DNA from: Trichosphaerium sp. ATCC 40318
Taxonomy: Eukaryota; Discosea; Flabellinia; Trichosidae
Reading direction: 5' to 3'
Length of the DNA stretch: 64,000 nucleotides
Assembly: GCA_038496445.1 (NCBI GenBank)
Contig: JALMLS010000277.1
Coordinates: 62,001-126,000, forward strand
Every line of letters starts with the position of its first letter. Positions within the stretch are counted from its first letter, which is position 1. A program made the position numbers and the translations under genes. Below the pieces are notes generated by a model that did not search any database, had not been told where the DNA came from, and saw only the letters and a program-made list of their open reading frames with translations. This document shows positions 1 through 11,119 of the stretch, piece after piece.

Positions 1-57
1 ATTCCACTTAACAAAACCAGTTAAAAACTTCGAAAATCATGCAAAACAAGAACTCAC

Positions 58-904
58 TGCAAATACTTCCACCAACAGTTACCTACAAAAAAAAACAAAG
101 TGAGCGAAAATCTTTAACATCAACACGAGATCACAGAAACAAAAAACTACGCACGTGACCAGTATGAAATTGAAAACGAGGTCTTACAACACGTATAAAC
201 GGTGGTCGCCAAGGAAAGTTTTGTGGAAACGTAATGCACAATTCTACGCTGTCCTGAACACAAAAAAAAAATTAAAAAAAAGCAGCTAAAAGTTGATTCT
301 GTCTTGACTGTTGACAGGATCCGTACATATCCGTATTTTTGTTTGTGTGCAGCTAAGTCCTTGGAAGAGTTATACACTAGCAATTTATTCATCAGTTTAC
401 CTTGCCAAGTGCTGTGTCATCTCCGAAATTAAAAAACTTTACAGACCATTTATAAAGGTTATCATCGATGGGTTCTGCTGTGAAGCCCTATTTTTAAGAG
501 AATAAAAAGTAAGAGAACGGTTTTTTTGAGCGGTAATAATTAAAACTAAAAAGGAGTCGCGGTGGCGTTTGTATACGCTCGTAGTTAATGAATATGCATA
601 TTACAGGCACGTACAAATTGCTCAGGATTCAATTTGCTTATTTTTCTAAATTCCTTCACCAGGCGCTTTGCAGCTGGCCCACTACCTGTTCCTGTAAAGA
701 ATTGCCTTATAATGTCAATAACCTACAATAAACTAATATTCTTACTCTGCATTCGAAAGCTACACGCTCGTTAGTTAACTGTGACACGTTTATACCAAAT
801 TGCACCTTGTCTTTCTTTTTTTTCTTGGTAGCATTTGTTTTAACACCTGGCGCTACTGCACTTTTATTCACCTTTATCTTGTCACCCTTGCCTTTCTTGC
901 TCAT
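58..904 (-). CDS. UBE2Q-type ubiquitin-conjugating enzyme E2 (3' end beyond the window)
   Basis: Six exons can be followed: 746-904, 615-722, 401-487, 327-359, 155-253 and 58-82. The lysine-rich N-terminus (MSKKGKGDK) leads into an E2 helix (AAKRLVKEFRKI), then the strand motif DDNLYKWSVKFFNF, then LCITFPQNFPWRPPFIRVV and TGHVTVGGSIC. This order (a DNLYxWxVK strand, FPxxPPFxRVxxPxF, then TGHV-GGSIC) is typical of the UBE2Q family. The last cysteine sits where the thioester-forming Cys lies. After TGC-A there is a good GTGAGT donor at 57-52, so the C-terminal helices lie left of the window. Exons 1 and 2 are separated by a 23 nt intron (723-745), without which the frame stops early. Role (family knowledge): transfers ubiquitin from E1 to substrates with an E3. 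Confident on the E2 fold, fairly confident on the subfamily. Confidence 0.85.
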
Positions 905-1125
905 TGCTTTTCAACGTGTTTGAAAGAAACGCGTTGAACTTCGCTTTTTACTACTGCCACAGCAGTGTTTTTTACAATTAATGGGCGCAACACATGAGCG
1001 AAGACCCTGATTCAAAGCTGAACGCATTTTTAGTACGTTGTTCTGTTTTATCGATTTTTTGCAAACGGATCAATTAGGCGTCTTCCGCGTGTCAGCGGTT
1101 GCGCGCACATGCCAGCGAGCGTAAA
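905..1125. promoter_or_regulatory. Shared divergent intergenic region (E2 / TTC14-like)
   Basis: About 220 bp separate the two start codons, which point away from each other, so both promoters and 5' UTRs must lie here. No TATA-like element can be assigned with certainty. Confidence 0.4.
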
Positions 1126-2972
1126 ATGGCGACAAAATACGATGAAGGTAATCGTGAAATTGTAAACTAGCACATGAATAACAACTTTTGGTAGATATAT
1201 GGGGATTCTCATGGATGTACCCTTTAGAAGAGTATCTAGGGACAAGGGTTAATTTTCACAACATGAAGCACCAAGAGAGGCTACAACTCTTTTTCAAGGT
1301 TTGTTACGAATACACTACATTTCCTTACGTCTTTTTATCAGGATCTACGCATTTCAAGCATTATCATTGCCAAAGTATTGTCGGTCGAATCGTATGGGTT
1401 GAGAACTGCGATAAGCACTGTTTGTGATAGAGGAGAGAAATCTTTAACTTTTAAACTTGAAGATTTGAGTATTTGTGTACGCAAACTCAAACCAAGCCAT
1501 TTCTGACGCTGTACTAGGGTGTTATACCTCTGAGTGAACTCTCAGAATTCTATGTTGCATCACCAGCGTCTTTACTAAACGATTACCAACGCGGTGACTA
1601 CGTCAAAGGTAACAGGAGTCTTTGAGAGTATTTTTCCTTTAAAAAACAAGCCACCACTTTCTCAGATTGCTTTATTCTTTTTGACACTTTAATAGCTGCC
1701 GTGAGTGCTGTATCCCGAGAGAGTCATTCTCTCACTCTTACATTGAAAAAAAGTAGTGTTAATATACCAATGTATAGCCGACATCATAGTCTCGTAAGCC
1801 ACTGTTTTCAAATGACAACAAAAAAATTAATCAAAGTTGTCACAGTTTTTTTGTTCATCTCAAAAAACATTTCACTTTTTTCTTTCTTTGAATCAACTTT
1901 TCTCATTGGTATATTCTCGAGGGGTTGACGAACTCACCAGATACAATAGATATAGAAGAGTACGGGTTTATTTAGGGTTAACATTGTAGTTTTACTTACG
2001 TTAAGTTATAGAAAGCGCTTATCATTCAACGATCAATTAGTTGCAGATCCAATGTTTCATAACCCAAAAGCGTTGGATTTTATGGTCGCTAGTACGTGCG
2101 TGTTAGAGCACGGTAGTTTTTTCCCAAAAGAGGAAATAAGACAAGAGGACTACTATGATAAGCTTCGTATTGCGCAGACAAGAGAATGGTCTCAAGACAT
2201 GTATGTACACGCCATTTATAAAGCCAAAAAGACCTCAAGGAGAAAACTAACTATTTTTTTTCTTGTTGTAGAGTTGTTACAGGGATAGATATGGCGAAAA
2301 AAGGAGACTTGAAAAACGCCGTAAGGCAGTACAATGATGCTTTAAAAATCGACCCATATAATGCAGATGCCTATACTGCAAAAGGGGCTGCGTACGTTGC
2401 TTGATGTGGGCCTGCGTTCTCATCGACATACCGAGATTTGTTAATTTGGACATGGGGAAGGAAGCAATCCTAGAATTTGAGAAAGCTCTTGGTATAGATC
2501 CAAATCATGTCAACGCTCAGAAGTATCTCGATATAGCTAAAGAAAGGGTACGTTTAGGGCTTTTTTTGTTGTTTTTTTAAAACGGCGTGTATTCGCTTAG
2601 AATTCATTTTTTATGTCTTAGTTGAAGAAGAAAGAGGTTATAAGAGAGAGAGCGGCAAAGAATAAGCCTGTTGAAGGAACTAAATATGATTCCGTCTACG
2701 CGCACCTGAAAAACTTATTAGAGAATCAAAGCGGTTCTTCCTATAGTTCTAAGCGTAGTAAGAAGCATAAGAAGAAGAGAAGCAAGAAAAGGAAAAGCGA
2801 AAGCTACAGAAGAATGTCAGAAAGAGCTAACCGTAAATCATGGATGGACTCGGATTCAGACTCTGGTGAGTATAAGCGTGGTAGGTCAAACTCTCGTGAA
2901 AGATTATCTTCTTCGAGATCACCTAGAACTAAACGTAGAAGATGCTCATCGCGGTCACAGTCACCATTATAG
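1126..2972 (+). CDS. TTC14-like protein: S1-like domain, TPR repeats, RS-rich tail
   Basis: The start ATG at 1126 opens a seven-residue exon spliced into the conserved MYPLEEYLG segment. Then comes an S1/OB-like domain (IAKVLSVESYGLRTAI ... GVIPLSELSEFY ... GDYVK) around 1340-1790. A linker follows (NDQLVADPMFHNPKALDFM), then two TPR units (AVRQYNDALKIDPYNADAY and AILEFEKALGIDPNHVNAQKYL) at 2290-2550. The protein ends in a lysine/serine/arginine-rich tail with RS dipeptides (2622-2972). Order and spacing match metazoan-type TTC14. The RS tail suggests a nuclear, mRNA-processing association (inference). At least eight short introns; the acceptor before KRLSFNDQ was chosen because it is the only one keeping frame. 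Confident on identity, less so on each junction. Confidence 0.88.
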
Positions 2973-3613
2973 ATAATACGAGGGGATTAATTGTTATATT
3001 GTTGTAATTTTATTTATGCATGTTTCTCTGAAGGAAATAGTTGGTTTTGCTGCGCATTTTTGTTACTCGGCGGCATCGATGCCACCCTCAACAATTTTTC
3101 TTTTTGTCAAAAAAAGTCGAATTCATTGTGGTCAATAAATTTGTTTTGAAATGGTTACTTTACAGTTGCTTTTTTGTATTTTGAGGGACTTGACGAGGGG
3201 TAACTATTAGTAGTGTGTCACCATATGTATGTAAGTGCATGTTACCGTACTTGAGGAACCTGTAGGCTATAGATAACTGCGACCGCAGTATTGTACGTGC
3301 ACATGTTTGCACATTTGCCAGCGGGTAAAGAGCTCCGCCTTCACAAACGCACTTTAAAACCGAAATACGCCTACACGTGCGTGTGTTTAATTCTGCTTGA
3401 AATCTAAAACGCACAAACTGGAGAATGGCTAGCGATATTTGTCCTTGCGCTAGTTGGGTTTTTTTGCTCTCAAGGGCTAAGAAGTTAAATACAGGTTTAT
3501 TGGTACAACTTTGACTAGCGCACCGTTCGGGGATACATTAGCCGTAGCAATTTTATTTGTGTGATAGAAAACCCACAAAGCCAGTATTAAAACAGTGGAA
3601 TTACACGAGTCAC
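2973..3613. other. Intergenic region
   Basis: Probable 3' UTR of the TTC14-like gene, with an AATAAA-type signal near 3134, followed by the upstream region of the next gene. An open stretch on the minus strand (3160-3414) has no homology I recognise and no splice logic. I see no gene here. Confidence 0.5.
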
Positions 3614-5642
3614 ATGCGATCTCTAATCATCATATCCTTTGCCCTTATAGCATCTTTAGCATATGGTATAGTATACACCTTTTCTAAAGTTTGACCCAAA
3701 CGTTGTACTACGATAACTTATCCTTTTTTCGCAGTATGGGCTACTGACAACACGTTGATAACACTTGCGCCTGTTGCGCCAGCTACGAGTATCATTTCTA
3801 GAAAAACAGCTGCTGGGAATATTGGCAATAGAGGACAAGTTTTATGTACAGTAGGAGTAGCTACTATAAATAATGTCGTATCTGGTCTCTCGATAACTAT
3901 AGGCACTCAAGAAGGTAAACTGTTTTGTGACCTTTTTTTTTTGAAATCCATTAAAATTACTCTGCTAACAATCGCTCTAGAAATTGCTAATGGTGGTTCC
4001 ACTACTCTTTTCTACAGGGGTAGCCCTATACAGCTTATTGGCGTTATCCATGCTGACACCGAGTTTGGTATTCTCATTAAAGTTGTTAATGTAAACAGCC
4101 TATTGAGAGTTCGCTATGTTTCTGGGGTACCTAGAAATCCATAAAAACGAGTCGACTAATCTTTTTCAGAGCTACAGGATTGTACGTAAGGTTATGACTG
4201 AAACTGGTTTTGAGGATTTCGGCTACAATCCAAGTACGTTCCATCCGAACTTGCACTTTGTGAATCAATAACGTTGGTTCGTAGTCGACAATAAGTACTT
4301 GCTCATACGAAGAGCTGGAAATACTATCGTCCCTACGTTCTTCGACAAATCATCTGGCGCTGTCACAACATCGAGCAGTATAGGTACGTAGTATTTTTGG
4401 AGTCAAAAAGTAATAACATTGATTAGCAATATCTGGGTTTTTTTCTGCTCAGCTTGTGTTTGGTAATGGCGTCTTTTACTATTTTTACCAAGGTGGTAAC
4501 AACCTAAAGGTGACAATAATAGGAACATCGGTATGCTAGTCGTAAAGAAACTACAATGTAGTAACACGTGTATTTGTGTAGATTGATACAACTGTGATAC
4601 CGTTTGGATCTAACGGTGTTCCTGTTCATGAAATCGCTTTTGATTTCGATACAAACACATTTTGTATAAGTTTCGCTTATCACAATCGTCGGGAGCAAAC
4701 TCCAAGTGTCAGATTATTCACTATCAATCCTACAAGTGGTGCTGTTTCTTTAAGAGGAGGAAGAAGATCTTTGAGTGCAGCCCAACCTTTGTTCTTTCAA
4801 TCTACAAATGTTGCATATGCTCCAGGTATCAAGAGGTTTATTGCCAACATTAACGGACTCAATGGATGGCGAATTGCTACTATTACAAGCACTGGTAGTG
4901 TGGCAACAAAGGCGCTCCCTTCAGGAGGAAACTTTGCTACGACGGCGACCTGGATTAATTCACCTTCGGCAACATGTGGTAGAGCAGTGGTGCGCTTGTC
5001 TTGTTGTTTCTTTAAAGCTTTGTTTAATGAAACATTGGTAGCTAAGTTCACGGGGTGACCGTATTTTGTTTTTAAGTGAAGCGTTTGGAGCCTTTACATG
5101 TGCTACTCTTGCAGTTCCAGGAAGGATTCAAGCAGAAGCATTCACAGGTTCTTTTGATAGATCATCTGCAAACCTAGGTTAGTACTTTTTCAAAACACTT
5201 ACTGCATGTCTTTGTACTAAAAATTGTAGGTGGAGCAACATGTGGTGCTATATTAACTAATCCACGAGTTGATCTCGAATTAACAAGTGATGCTGGCGGT
5301 GGATGTAACGTTGGTTACATCGATAGCCACGAGTTCCTTGAGTATGATGTTAACGTTGCTGCTACATCAAACTACCGTGTTAGAGCCCGCGTTGCTTCGG
5401 CTGGCACGGGAACAAGACGTATCCAAGTTCTTGTGGATGGTACAGCAAAGGCCACAATATCTTATACCAGCACTGGTGGTAAGTACAAGGTTTGACAATT
5501 TGCATTAAAAGTTTTAGGATGGCAATACTGGAGAACACGTTCAAAAAATATTGGAAGTATATCAGCTGGGTTACATACCATCACCTTAAAGTTTATAACC
5601 AATGGACAAAATTTTAACTACTTTGATGTTGTAGCAATTTAG
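3614..5642 (+). CDS. Secreted protein with C-terminal CBM6-type carbohydrate-binding module
   Basis: Exon 1 encodes a signal peptide (MRSLIIISFALIASLAYVWA). A long beta-rich region of unknown fold follows, with short repeated strand motifs (GNGVFYYFYQGGNNLKV, RVRYVSG), about 3740-5060. The C-terminus (5110-5642) reads as a CBM6/35-type jelly roll: PGRIQAEAF at the start, GGGCNVGYIDSHEFLEYDV, YRVRARVAS, WQYWRT, and the closing SAGLHTITLKF with NFNYFDVV. Family role: binding beta-glucans or related polysaccharides outside the cell. A 22 nt intron (5058-5079) joins GKF-TG to EAFGAFTC. A TAA at 4269-4271 is in frame between two convincing coding stretches (HPNLHFVNQ and RWFVVDNKYLL); see findings. 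Next to other secreted genes. Good on the CBM, unknown for the N-terminal half. Confidence 0.75.
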
Positions 5643-6094
5643 TAATAAACCAATACACAGCATTTCAATATTCTTGTCTTCAGATTGTTTTGACAGTTCA
5701 AGTTTTGAGATGTGATTTTTATTGCTATTATTGTACACTACACTTCGTATACTTTGAGTACTGATACTACAGGTAGATTACACCAAGGCCATTTAGCGAC
5801 CTTATGCATTCGTAACAAAGACCTTGGTGTCTTATTAAGTCCATTAGACACGTGAAAAATCTTCCCTCACATGATGAAGAAATGGGGGTTTACTTTTCAG
5901 TTTTATTAACCAGCTTTACTTCTAATATACGCGCTTTTAACACGTATTAAACACCATATAATCCTTAAGTTAGTGCACTAAACTTAAAATAGGACACGCG
6001 CCACTGTAGCTTTTGTGTTGCACACTTTTTCTTGTGCACGTTTTACTCTGTTTCCTAGTAAGACATAATCAACAAACCACCCGTGCCATCAAAT
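5643..6094. other. Intergenic region with a short inverted repeat
   Basis: No gene seen. An AATAAA-like signal follows the upstream stop codon (5643-5650). ACACCAAGG (5780-5788) and CCTTGGTGT (5822-5830) could form a 9 bp stem with a loop of about 33 nt. One CACGTG lies at 5849-5854. Confidence 0.4.
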
Positions 6095-7657
6095 ATGTGG
6101 CAACAAATCGCTTTCATGACGACATACTTGCTAATCGTGGCGCTTATGATACCGACCATGGCCGGTGAAACAGCATTGCAAGGATTGTACACAACAAATA
6201 CAGTCCTAACAGCTGACGGTAGCCCGTACTACACTAACGGCACCATATATATTGTAAACACAGTTTTGACTATAGAACCTGGAGCTACTCTTCTTGTTGC
6301 AACTTCACCTGCGTGCGATGACACCGAAAGAATTGTATTCAGAGGAACGGCCTCTTTCAAGCTTTTGGGAAACGCAACGCACCAAGCACGTGTACAATGG
6401 AATCCAAACGTTACAAGGGCGTGTTGGTATCATTTTGACTATCAAGGCGAACCTGAAGGAGGTATACAAGTAATAGCTCAAAACGCAAGCATACAGTCCA
6501 TAAACATGGATTCTTTACTTCCCTCAACAATGAACAACACAGAAATACAAGACTCAACATTTGTTTTTTCACCTGTGGCTGGATTGAGCCGTCTTTCTTC
6601 AATCCGTGCAAACAAAACAATTTTCGTAACATTAGACCCTCATCGTCACAATGTAACTATTGAAAACGGGACCCTATTCAATTCTTCCAGCACTTTTGAT
6701 GAACACACTCAATATGACCCTTGCCCATACCATTTTATAAACACAACACTTGTTAATAATGACACGGACACAAGCACTCACGATGTTAATGGGATATTTG
6801 ATGAATGTAATGTTACAATTACGCAAGGAGACAGACTTTATGTTTTTGGAGCAACAAGGTCAAACTTCTCTGGTAATGCTTCAATCGAAGTCCTGCCTTC
6901 TCGTTCGCTCGATATCAAAATGTCAACTTTTGCTCTAGAAGATTTTTCTTCTTGTGTTTTAATTCACGGAGGTCCATTCTTTGATAACGTTGTTCGTTCT
7001 CATAGCGTTGAAATAACAACAAACAGATTATATTTTGTTAGCAGCGCAATCACAGAGATCTATAATAATACCTTTTCAGTACAAGAAACTTCTATCCATC
7101 CTTCACTTTATCCACAAAATCCTTTCATTGTTTTTGACAATGACTTTTATGGCAAAGTGAAAATAGAACGTATCACGATCACACAAAATCGGTTCCATAA
7201 TGCAACAGTAGAGCTGGGCAAAGAAGCTTTTGAAATAACAAGAAACGCTTTTCTGAATTCCTCAAGGCTTGTTTTGGGTCAGGATGATGTGGATGCTTCA
7301 GGAAACTTTTGGGAAACAACCAATATTACAGAGATTAAATCACGTGTTTGTGATTTTTTTTGTAACCGCACCCTTGGCCTTGTCAAACTCTTGCCAATTC
7401 TTTCTGTACCACCAATATACACCAACAAAACCACAGGAAAACCGACCGTAGCTCCCGTTTCACCAACATATGCACCAACATATGCACCACCAACTGCCGC
7501 ACATGCTGCTCCTACTGGTGCTTCCAGTAATACCACAACTGATGCTCCGACTACTTCACCACCAGTGCCACCAACAACATTACCACCATTAAGTAGTGCT
7601 AAGAAACATATGGTAGAATTCCTGTGGCTTTTCGCTATTGTGATTGGTTTAATATAA
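6095..7657 (+). CDS. Asn/Thr-rich surface protein, signal peptide plus GPI-type C-terminus
   Basis: Single-exon reading frame, unusual in this window. The first ATG in frame is at 6095; the open frame reaches slightly further up without ATG. The N-terminal hydrophobic stretch (ATG at 6095 into LLIVALMIPTMAG) is a signal peptide. The body of about 430 residues is rich in N-x-S/T sequons and short, repeating beta strands, the composition of a parallel beta-helix. Then comes a Pro/Thr/Ala-rich stalk (PTYAPTYAPPTAAH, TTSPPVPPTTLPPL), and the chain ends in a hydrophobic tail with no cytoplasmic residues (FLWLFAIVIGLI), typical of GPI attachment. No enzyme motif seen. Probably a heavily glycosylated cell-surface or coat protein (inference). 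Lack of introns among intron-rich neighbours may mean recent duplication, retroposition or transfer. Confidence 0.75.
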   Translation: MWQQIAFMTTYLLIVALMIPTMAGETALQGLYTTNTVLTADGSPYYTNGTIYIVNTVLTIEPGATLLVATSPACDDTERIVFRGTASFKLLGNATHQARVQWNPNVTRACWYHFDYQGEPEGGIQVIAQNASIQSINMDSLLPSTMNNTEIQDSTFVFSPVAGLSRLSSIRANKTIFVTLDPHRHNVTIENGTLFNSSSTFDEHTQYDPCPYHFINTTLVNNDTDTSTHDVNGIFDECNVTITQGDRLYVFGATRSNFSGNASIEVLPSRSLDIKMSTFALEDFSSCVLIHGGPFFDNVVRSHSVEITTNRLYFVSSAITEIYNNTFSVQETSIHPSLYPQNPFIVFDNDFYGKVKIERITITQNRFHNATVELGKEAFEITRNAFLNSSRLVLGQDDVDASGNFWETTNITEIKSRVCDFFCNRTLGLVKLLPILSVPPIYTNKTTGKPTVAPVSPTYAPTYAPPTAAHAAPTGASSNTTTDAPTTSPPVPPTTLPPLSSAKKHMVEFLWLFAIVIGLI

Positions 7658-7957
7658 TCAATTTTCTTAATAAACACCTTTAACCTTTTGTATGTTTCAG
7701 TTAAGAAACAAATAATAAGAAAGTGGCCTTAAACAATTCCAACTATTGTACCTGTACACTTCATCTGTTGTCTTACAATAACTCAATTTGACTTTTTATA
7801 CACCAACAAGTGCTTTTAACCCTAGTAATACATCTATTTGGCTGTGAGGCTCGCGATGCGGTCACAATCAGCTTGTTAAGTTGGCGTTAATTGCACATAC
7901 GCCACTATCAAATATTTATAAGCTGAATCGTTTATTCATTTGTTACCAGAACACTTA
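7658..7957. other. Convergent intergenic region
   Basis: 300 bp between two genes that converge. TAATAAA near 7668 is a likely polyadenylation signal for the plus-strand gene. No other feature seen. Confidence 0.4.
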
Positions 7958-10300
7958 TTAAGGAGGAGTGCCCGAAGCGGCACATCTTACTCTGTCGATA
8001 GCACACCATTGTACTTTATAAACGCTGCCATCTCCAATAGGGTGGGAATCAGCCCACACGCCACCAAATCCAGCTGCAACTGTCTGTTCATCGAGATGTA
8101 ATTCAACATGGCGAGGGCCACCAGCACCATGGTAGTAGCACCACATGTGGGTATGAAATAGATTATTCACTCTATTCACACGTGTGACAACATGAGTTAC
8201 TCTCCATGCCCGGCCAGGTACTGCTGGACAATGGAAAACAGGGGTTTGGAGCTCAATATGATCAAGTAATACTTGAGTAGTACCCGTTGGGCTGTTTTGT
8301 TGGATCATAATACCAGATAGGCTTCTTCCTTGAACACCCAAATATGCAATTGGCACTGTTACCTATGTTTTTTGCTTTTAGGAACTTTAATCACCTTGTA
8401 GAGTTATGTACCTTTGTGTATCCATTAGAAAATACTTGAGGAACATTGTATCCAGGTCCCTGGATATTAGCACCGTTGTTTACATAACCCCCGATCTTTA
8501 ATTTGAGTGTAGGACTGGCACGAATCCAGAAAGACAAAACAGTGCCGTGAAGGCAATTGCCGTGTTTACAAGTGAGTTTCAGGCCAGCATAAGGGCCGTT
8601 TGGGTGCCACTATATTAAGTATTAGATCACATTAGTCAGTTGTATCAAAAATGTACCGCAAGAGATCTTGCGCCACAATATGGTGACCCTGCTTGTGCAT
8701 TAACGCCAGAACCCCAATGGTGTACAACAATGCCTGCATTCAAACTGTCACCAAAGAGAAGATGCCCTGTATCATACTGTAAGTTGCCGTCAAATGTACT
8801 TGATATAATACGTACCCGCACGTGTGCAACCTGAACGGGGTTGAGGAGGTGGAGGTGGAGGTGGAGGTGGTCCTTGTGATGCACTGCATTTCATGTAAGG
8901 TTTCAACCAGTTTATTTGCCCAGGATTAAAGTTAATTCTTGCTTTAGGCGACAAACTAAACATGTAGTCTCCCCAGCTTTCACCAGCTGCCCACCATGTC
9001 CAACCCATGTAAACATCTGGATTCTGTTCCATATGGCTAAAGCATAACGATGAATATAACTGTATAAAATAGGTATTAAAAGGAAGTAGAAGACGTACTT
9101 TAACACTTGTTTAATGCAGCGTTTACAGTTCGGTGAATCAGCGCCAGCGAACTCTCCCAAGAATGCTCTGTGTCCGTTTTGTTTGGCCCAATTTGTGAAA
9201 CCAGTGAGTTGGTGTGCGCAATTCTCTGTGCTGCAAGCTTTATTGGTACCAGAGTGGTCATAATCGAAGTAGTTATGGATCTCGATTGCATAGTTTTTAT
9301 CATTGAAGTTCTTGAATGCAGCGCCATTTCTAGGAAACCATCATTAACCTCTAGACTTTATGCACATTAGTGAGCACGTACTGTGACCATTGTTTAGTCC
9401 ATGAATGGCCTCCACTCCAGTGATTACCAGGTACAAGGATGAGATTATTTGCTCCTGTACTGCGAATAGCAGCAGTGACACGGTCGGCCATGCCTTTCCA
9501 GCCCCAGGTACCAAAAGGAAGGTCGTGTGGTTCATTCATTAGACCCTATAAGTTCAATTAGCACAAGACTGAATCGTGGATGTGTAACGTACGAAAATGA
9601 CACGGTCATTGTTTTTGTAGAGATTAGCGAGCTTTACCCACAAGTCAATGAAATGTGCTTCTTTAGCTTCTCCGATACCAATAATGTCTCCATCTCCTCC
9701 CTTAGCGTGTTTATTGCGCGAGTACCGCAAGCTATACGACATAAGCATACGTCGTGTCTCATAGAACATACTAGTTGTGGGGATCGAGGATGACCTTGGC
9801 TCCTTTTTGAAGCATCATATTTACAGTGTTCTTTAAACCAATAAAGTACGCCTCTTCAGCGCCTCCACCTAGTCTTATCCCAAAATTCCTTGGTTGTTGT
9901 AGCCGTTCCCATAGGAATGGAAGACGAAAGACGCACATACCCTTGAGGTAAAGTTAGCCAAAAGTGTCAAATATAGGGCCAAAAGTAACTAGCGCGTACC
10001 GTGGACATGAAATAGTCAACTGTCTGCGCTGTAGGCCAGTAAGTGTTATCTGCAAACTCTATACGCGGTTAGCAAGCAAACACTCGTTGTGACGCGGAGG
10101 AATAGCAAGCCGCTTGCGTATGTACCTCCTCCAGCCAGGTTTATGCCTAAGTAAGTTAGATTGCACACCGTATAAAAAAGAAACGTACCATACATCTGTA
10201 ATGAGGCGAGTGCTCCATAGAACGAGAAGAGAAGTAAACTGATAGATAGTTAATTATAAGATGGGGTTTAAAATGTGTACAGTGCCGCGATTCCCTTCAT
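7958..10300 (-). CDS. Secreted GH5 endoglucanase with proline linker and C-terminal beta-sandwich module
   Basis: ATG at 10298-10300 opens a signal peptide split by an intron (MKGIAALLLLFSFYGALA). GH5 motifs follow in order: GINLAGGEF, VFRLPFLWERLQ, VILDPHNY, IGIGEA, then GLMNEPHDL (acid/base Glu, near 9530), LILVPGNHWSG, YAIEIHNYFDYD, FLGEFAG (nucleophile Glu, near 9155) and MGWTWWAAGESWGDY. Thus the catalytic set is intact. After the core is a pure proline run coded by a GGTGGA repeat (minus strand), then GHLLFGDSLNAGIVVHHWGSG and a second beta-rich part ending in DRVRCAASGTPP, probably carbohydrate binding (inference; no family assigned). About ten introns; several use GTACGT donors, one of which is needed to restore the frame at WSQ-NGAAF. 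Likely hydrolyses beta-1,4-glucan outside the cell or in its own wall. Confidence 0.9.
8842..8871. repeat. GGTGGA microsatellite coding polyproline
   Basis: GGAGGT/GGTGGA hexamers repeated about five times. Read on the minus strand they give a run of nine prolines linking the GH5 core to the C-terminal modules. The 6 nt unit keeps frame whatever the copy number. Confidence 0.85.
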
Positions 10301-11119
10301 AGCGAATACAGGCGTTATAGGCGTGTTTTGTGAAGTTTTGTCTTCTTACAGTGAGTGTACAATGAGTGCAATAGGTATCGTTTAAGGTCAAGCAAAAGTG
10401 AGTGCTGACGTGCTACGATGTGTGGTGTTTCAGTCCAATTTTGGGGGTGTACTAAAGCGGTTAATTCACCAAAAAAGGTAAAACCTGGGTAGGTATTTAG
10501 CGCACGCTCGGAAACATGTACTCTATCTCATACACTCCCAAAATAATACTGTCAAGAGATGACATTAGCGTTTGAAATGTTATGGAAGCCATTCAAAATC
10601 GCACGAAGAGCCCTACGACGAACAATTAGTGCACGCCAGCAGGAGGTTTTAATTTTAGACAAATGGAGCCTGGTTTCTTTAGCTCTGTCTCTGAGTTACT
10701 TGTTGAAAGGTGTCGACTTATTGCAAACCCTCATTGATACCTCCTCTCCTAGAGAAATCGGATTTCAACATGGTTGTTTCCTTTTTTTTTCTGACCAGCT
10801 TTTTCAAGGCGCACTTGAAATTACTAGCACCACAAAATCATCTATTCAATGACCTATTTAATTCGCAGTATGATAGAGATCCGGTTACATGTTTGTAAGT
10901 GCGAACGTGGCTGTACACAAAAACTTAGAGGAAAAAAAATAAAAAGCTGTTTTGGCGCTTTAATTTCACGTGTTTTTCCAAGTAAACATACGCAATATGT
11001 ACGTTACAAATTAATACAAAATATGAGTTTAATTGTGGATAATATTAAGGCCAGGAAAATGACTTATGCTCAGTTTTTTTTTTACGATTTTTACATGAAT
11101 TGATTGGTGCGCACTCCAC
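10301..11119. other. Long divergent intergenic region
   Basis: About 820 bp between the divergent GH5 and kinase genes. Open stretches on the plus strand (10559-10852, 10849-11103) are low in complexity, lack homology I know and do not splice cleanly into the kinase. I treat them as non-coding, although an extra upstream kinase exon cannot be excluded. Confidence 0.35.

Noticed and set aside
147-392. 81-residue minus-strand frame
   Set aside because: It is a read-through of exons and introns of the UBE2Q-type gene; the spliced frame gives the E2 motifs.
3160-3414. 84-residue minus-strand frame in the gap after the TTC14-like gene
   Set aside because: No recognisable motif, no splice partners, composition unlike neighbouring exons.
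4260-4290. Reassigned stop codon (TAA as Gln) as the explanation for the in-frame TAA
   Set aside because: TAA ends several well-supported genes here (kinase, glutaredoxin, SNF2, EF-hand), so global reassignment does not fit.
5780-5830. 9 bp inverted repeat as an RNA gene or terminator
   Set aside because: Short stem with a 33 nt loop, easily by chance; no other support.
10559-11103. Two overlapping plus-strand frames upstream of the kinase
   Set aside because: Low complexity, no domain, and no phase-consistent donor linking them to the kinase start.
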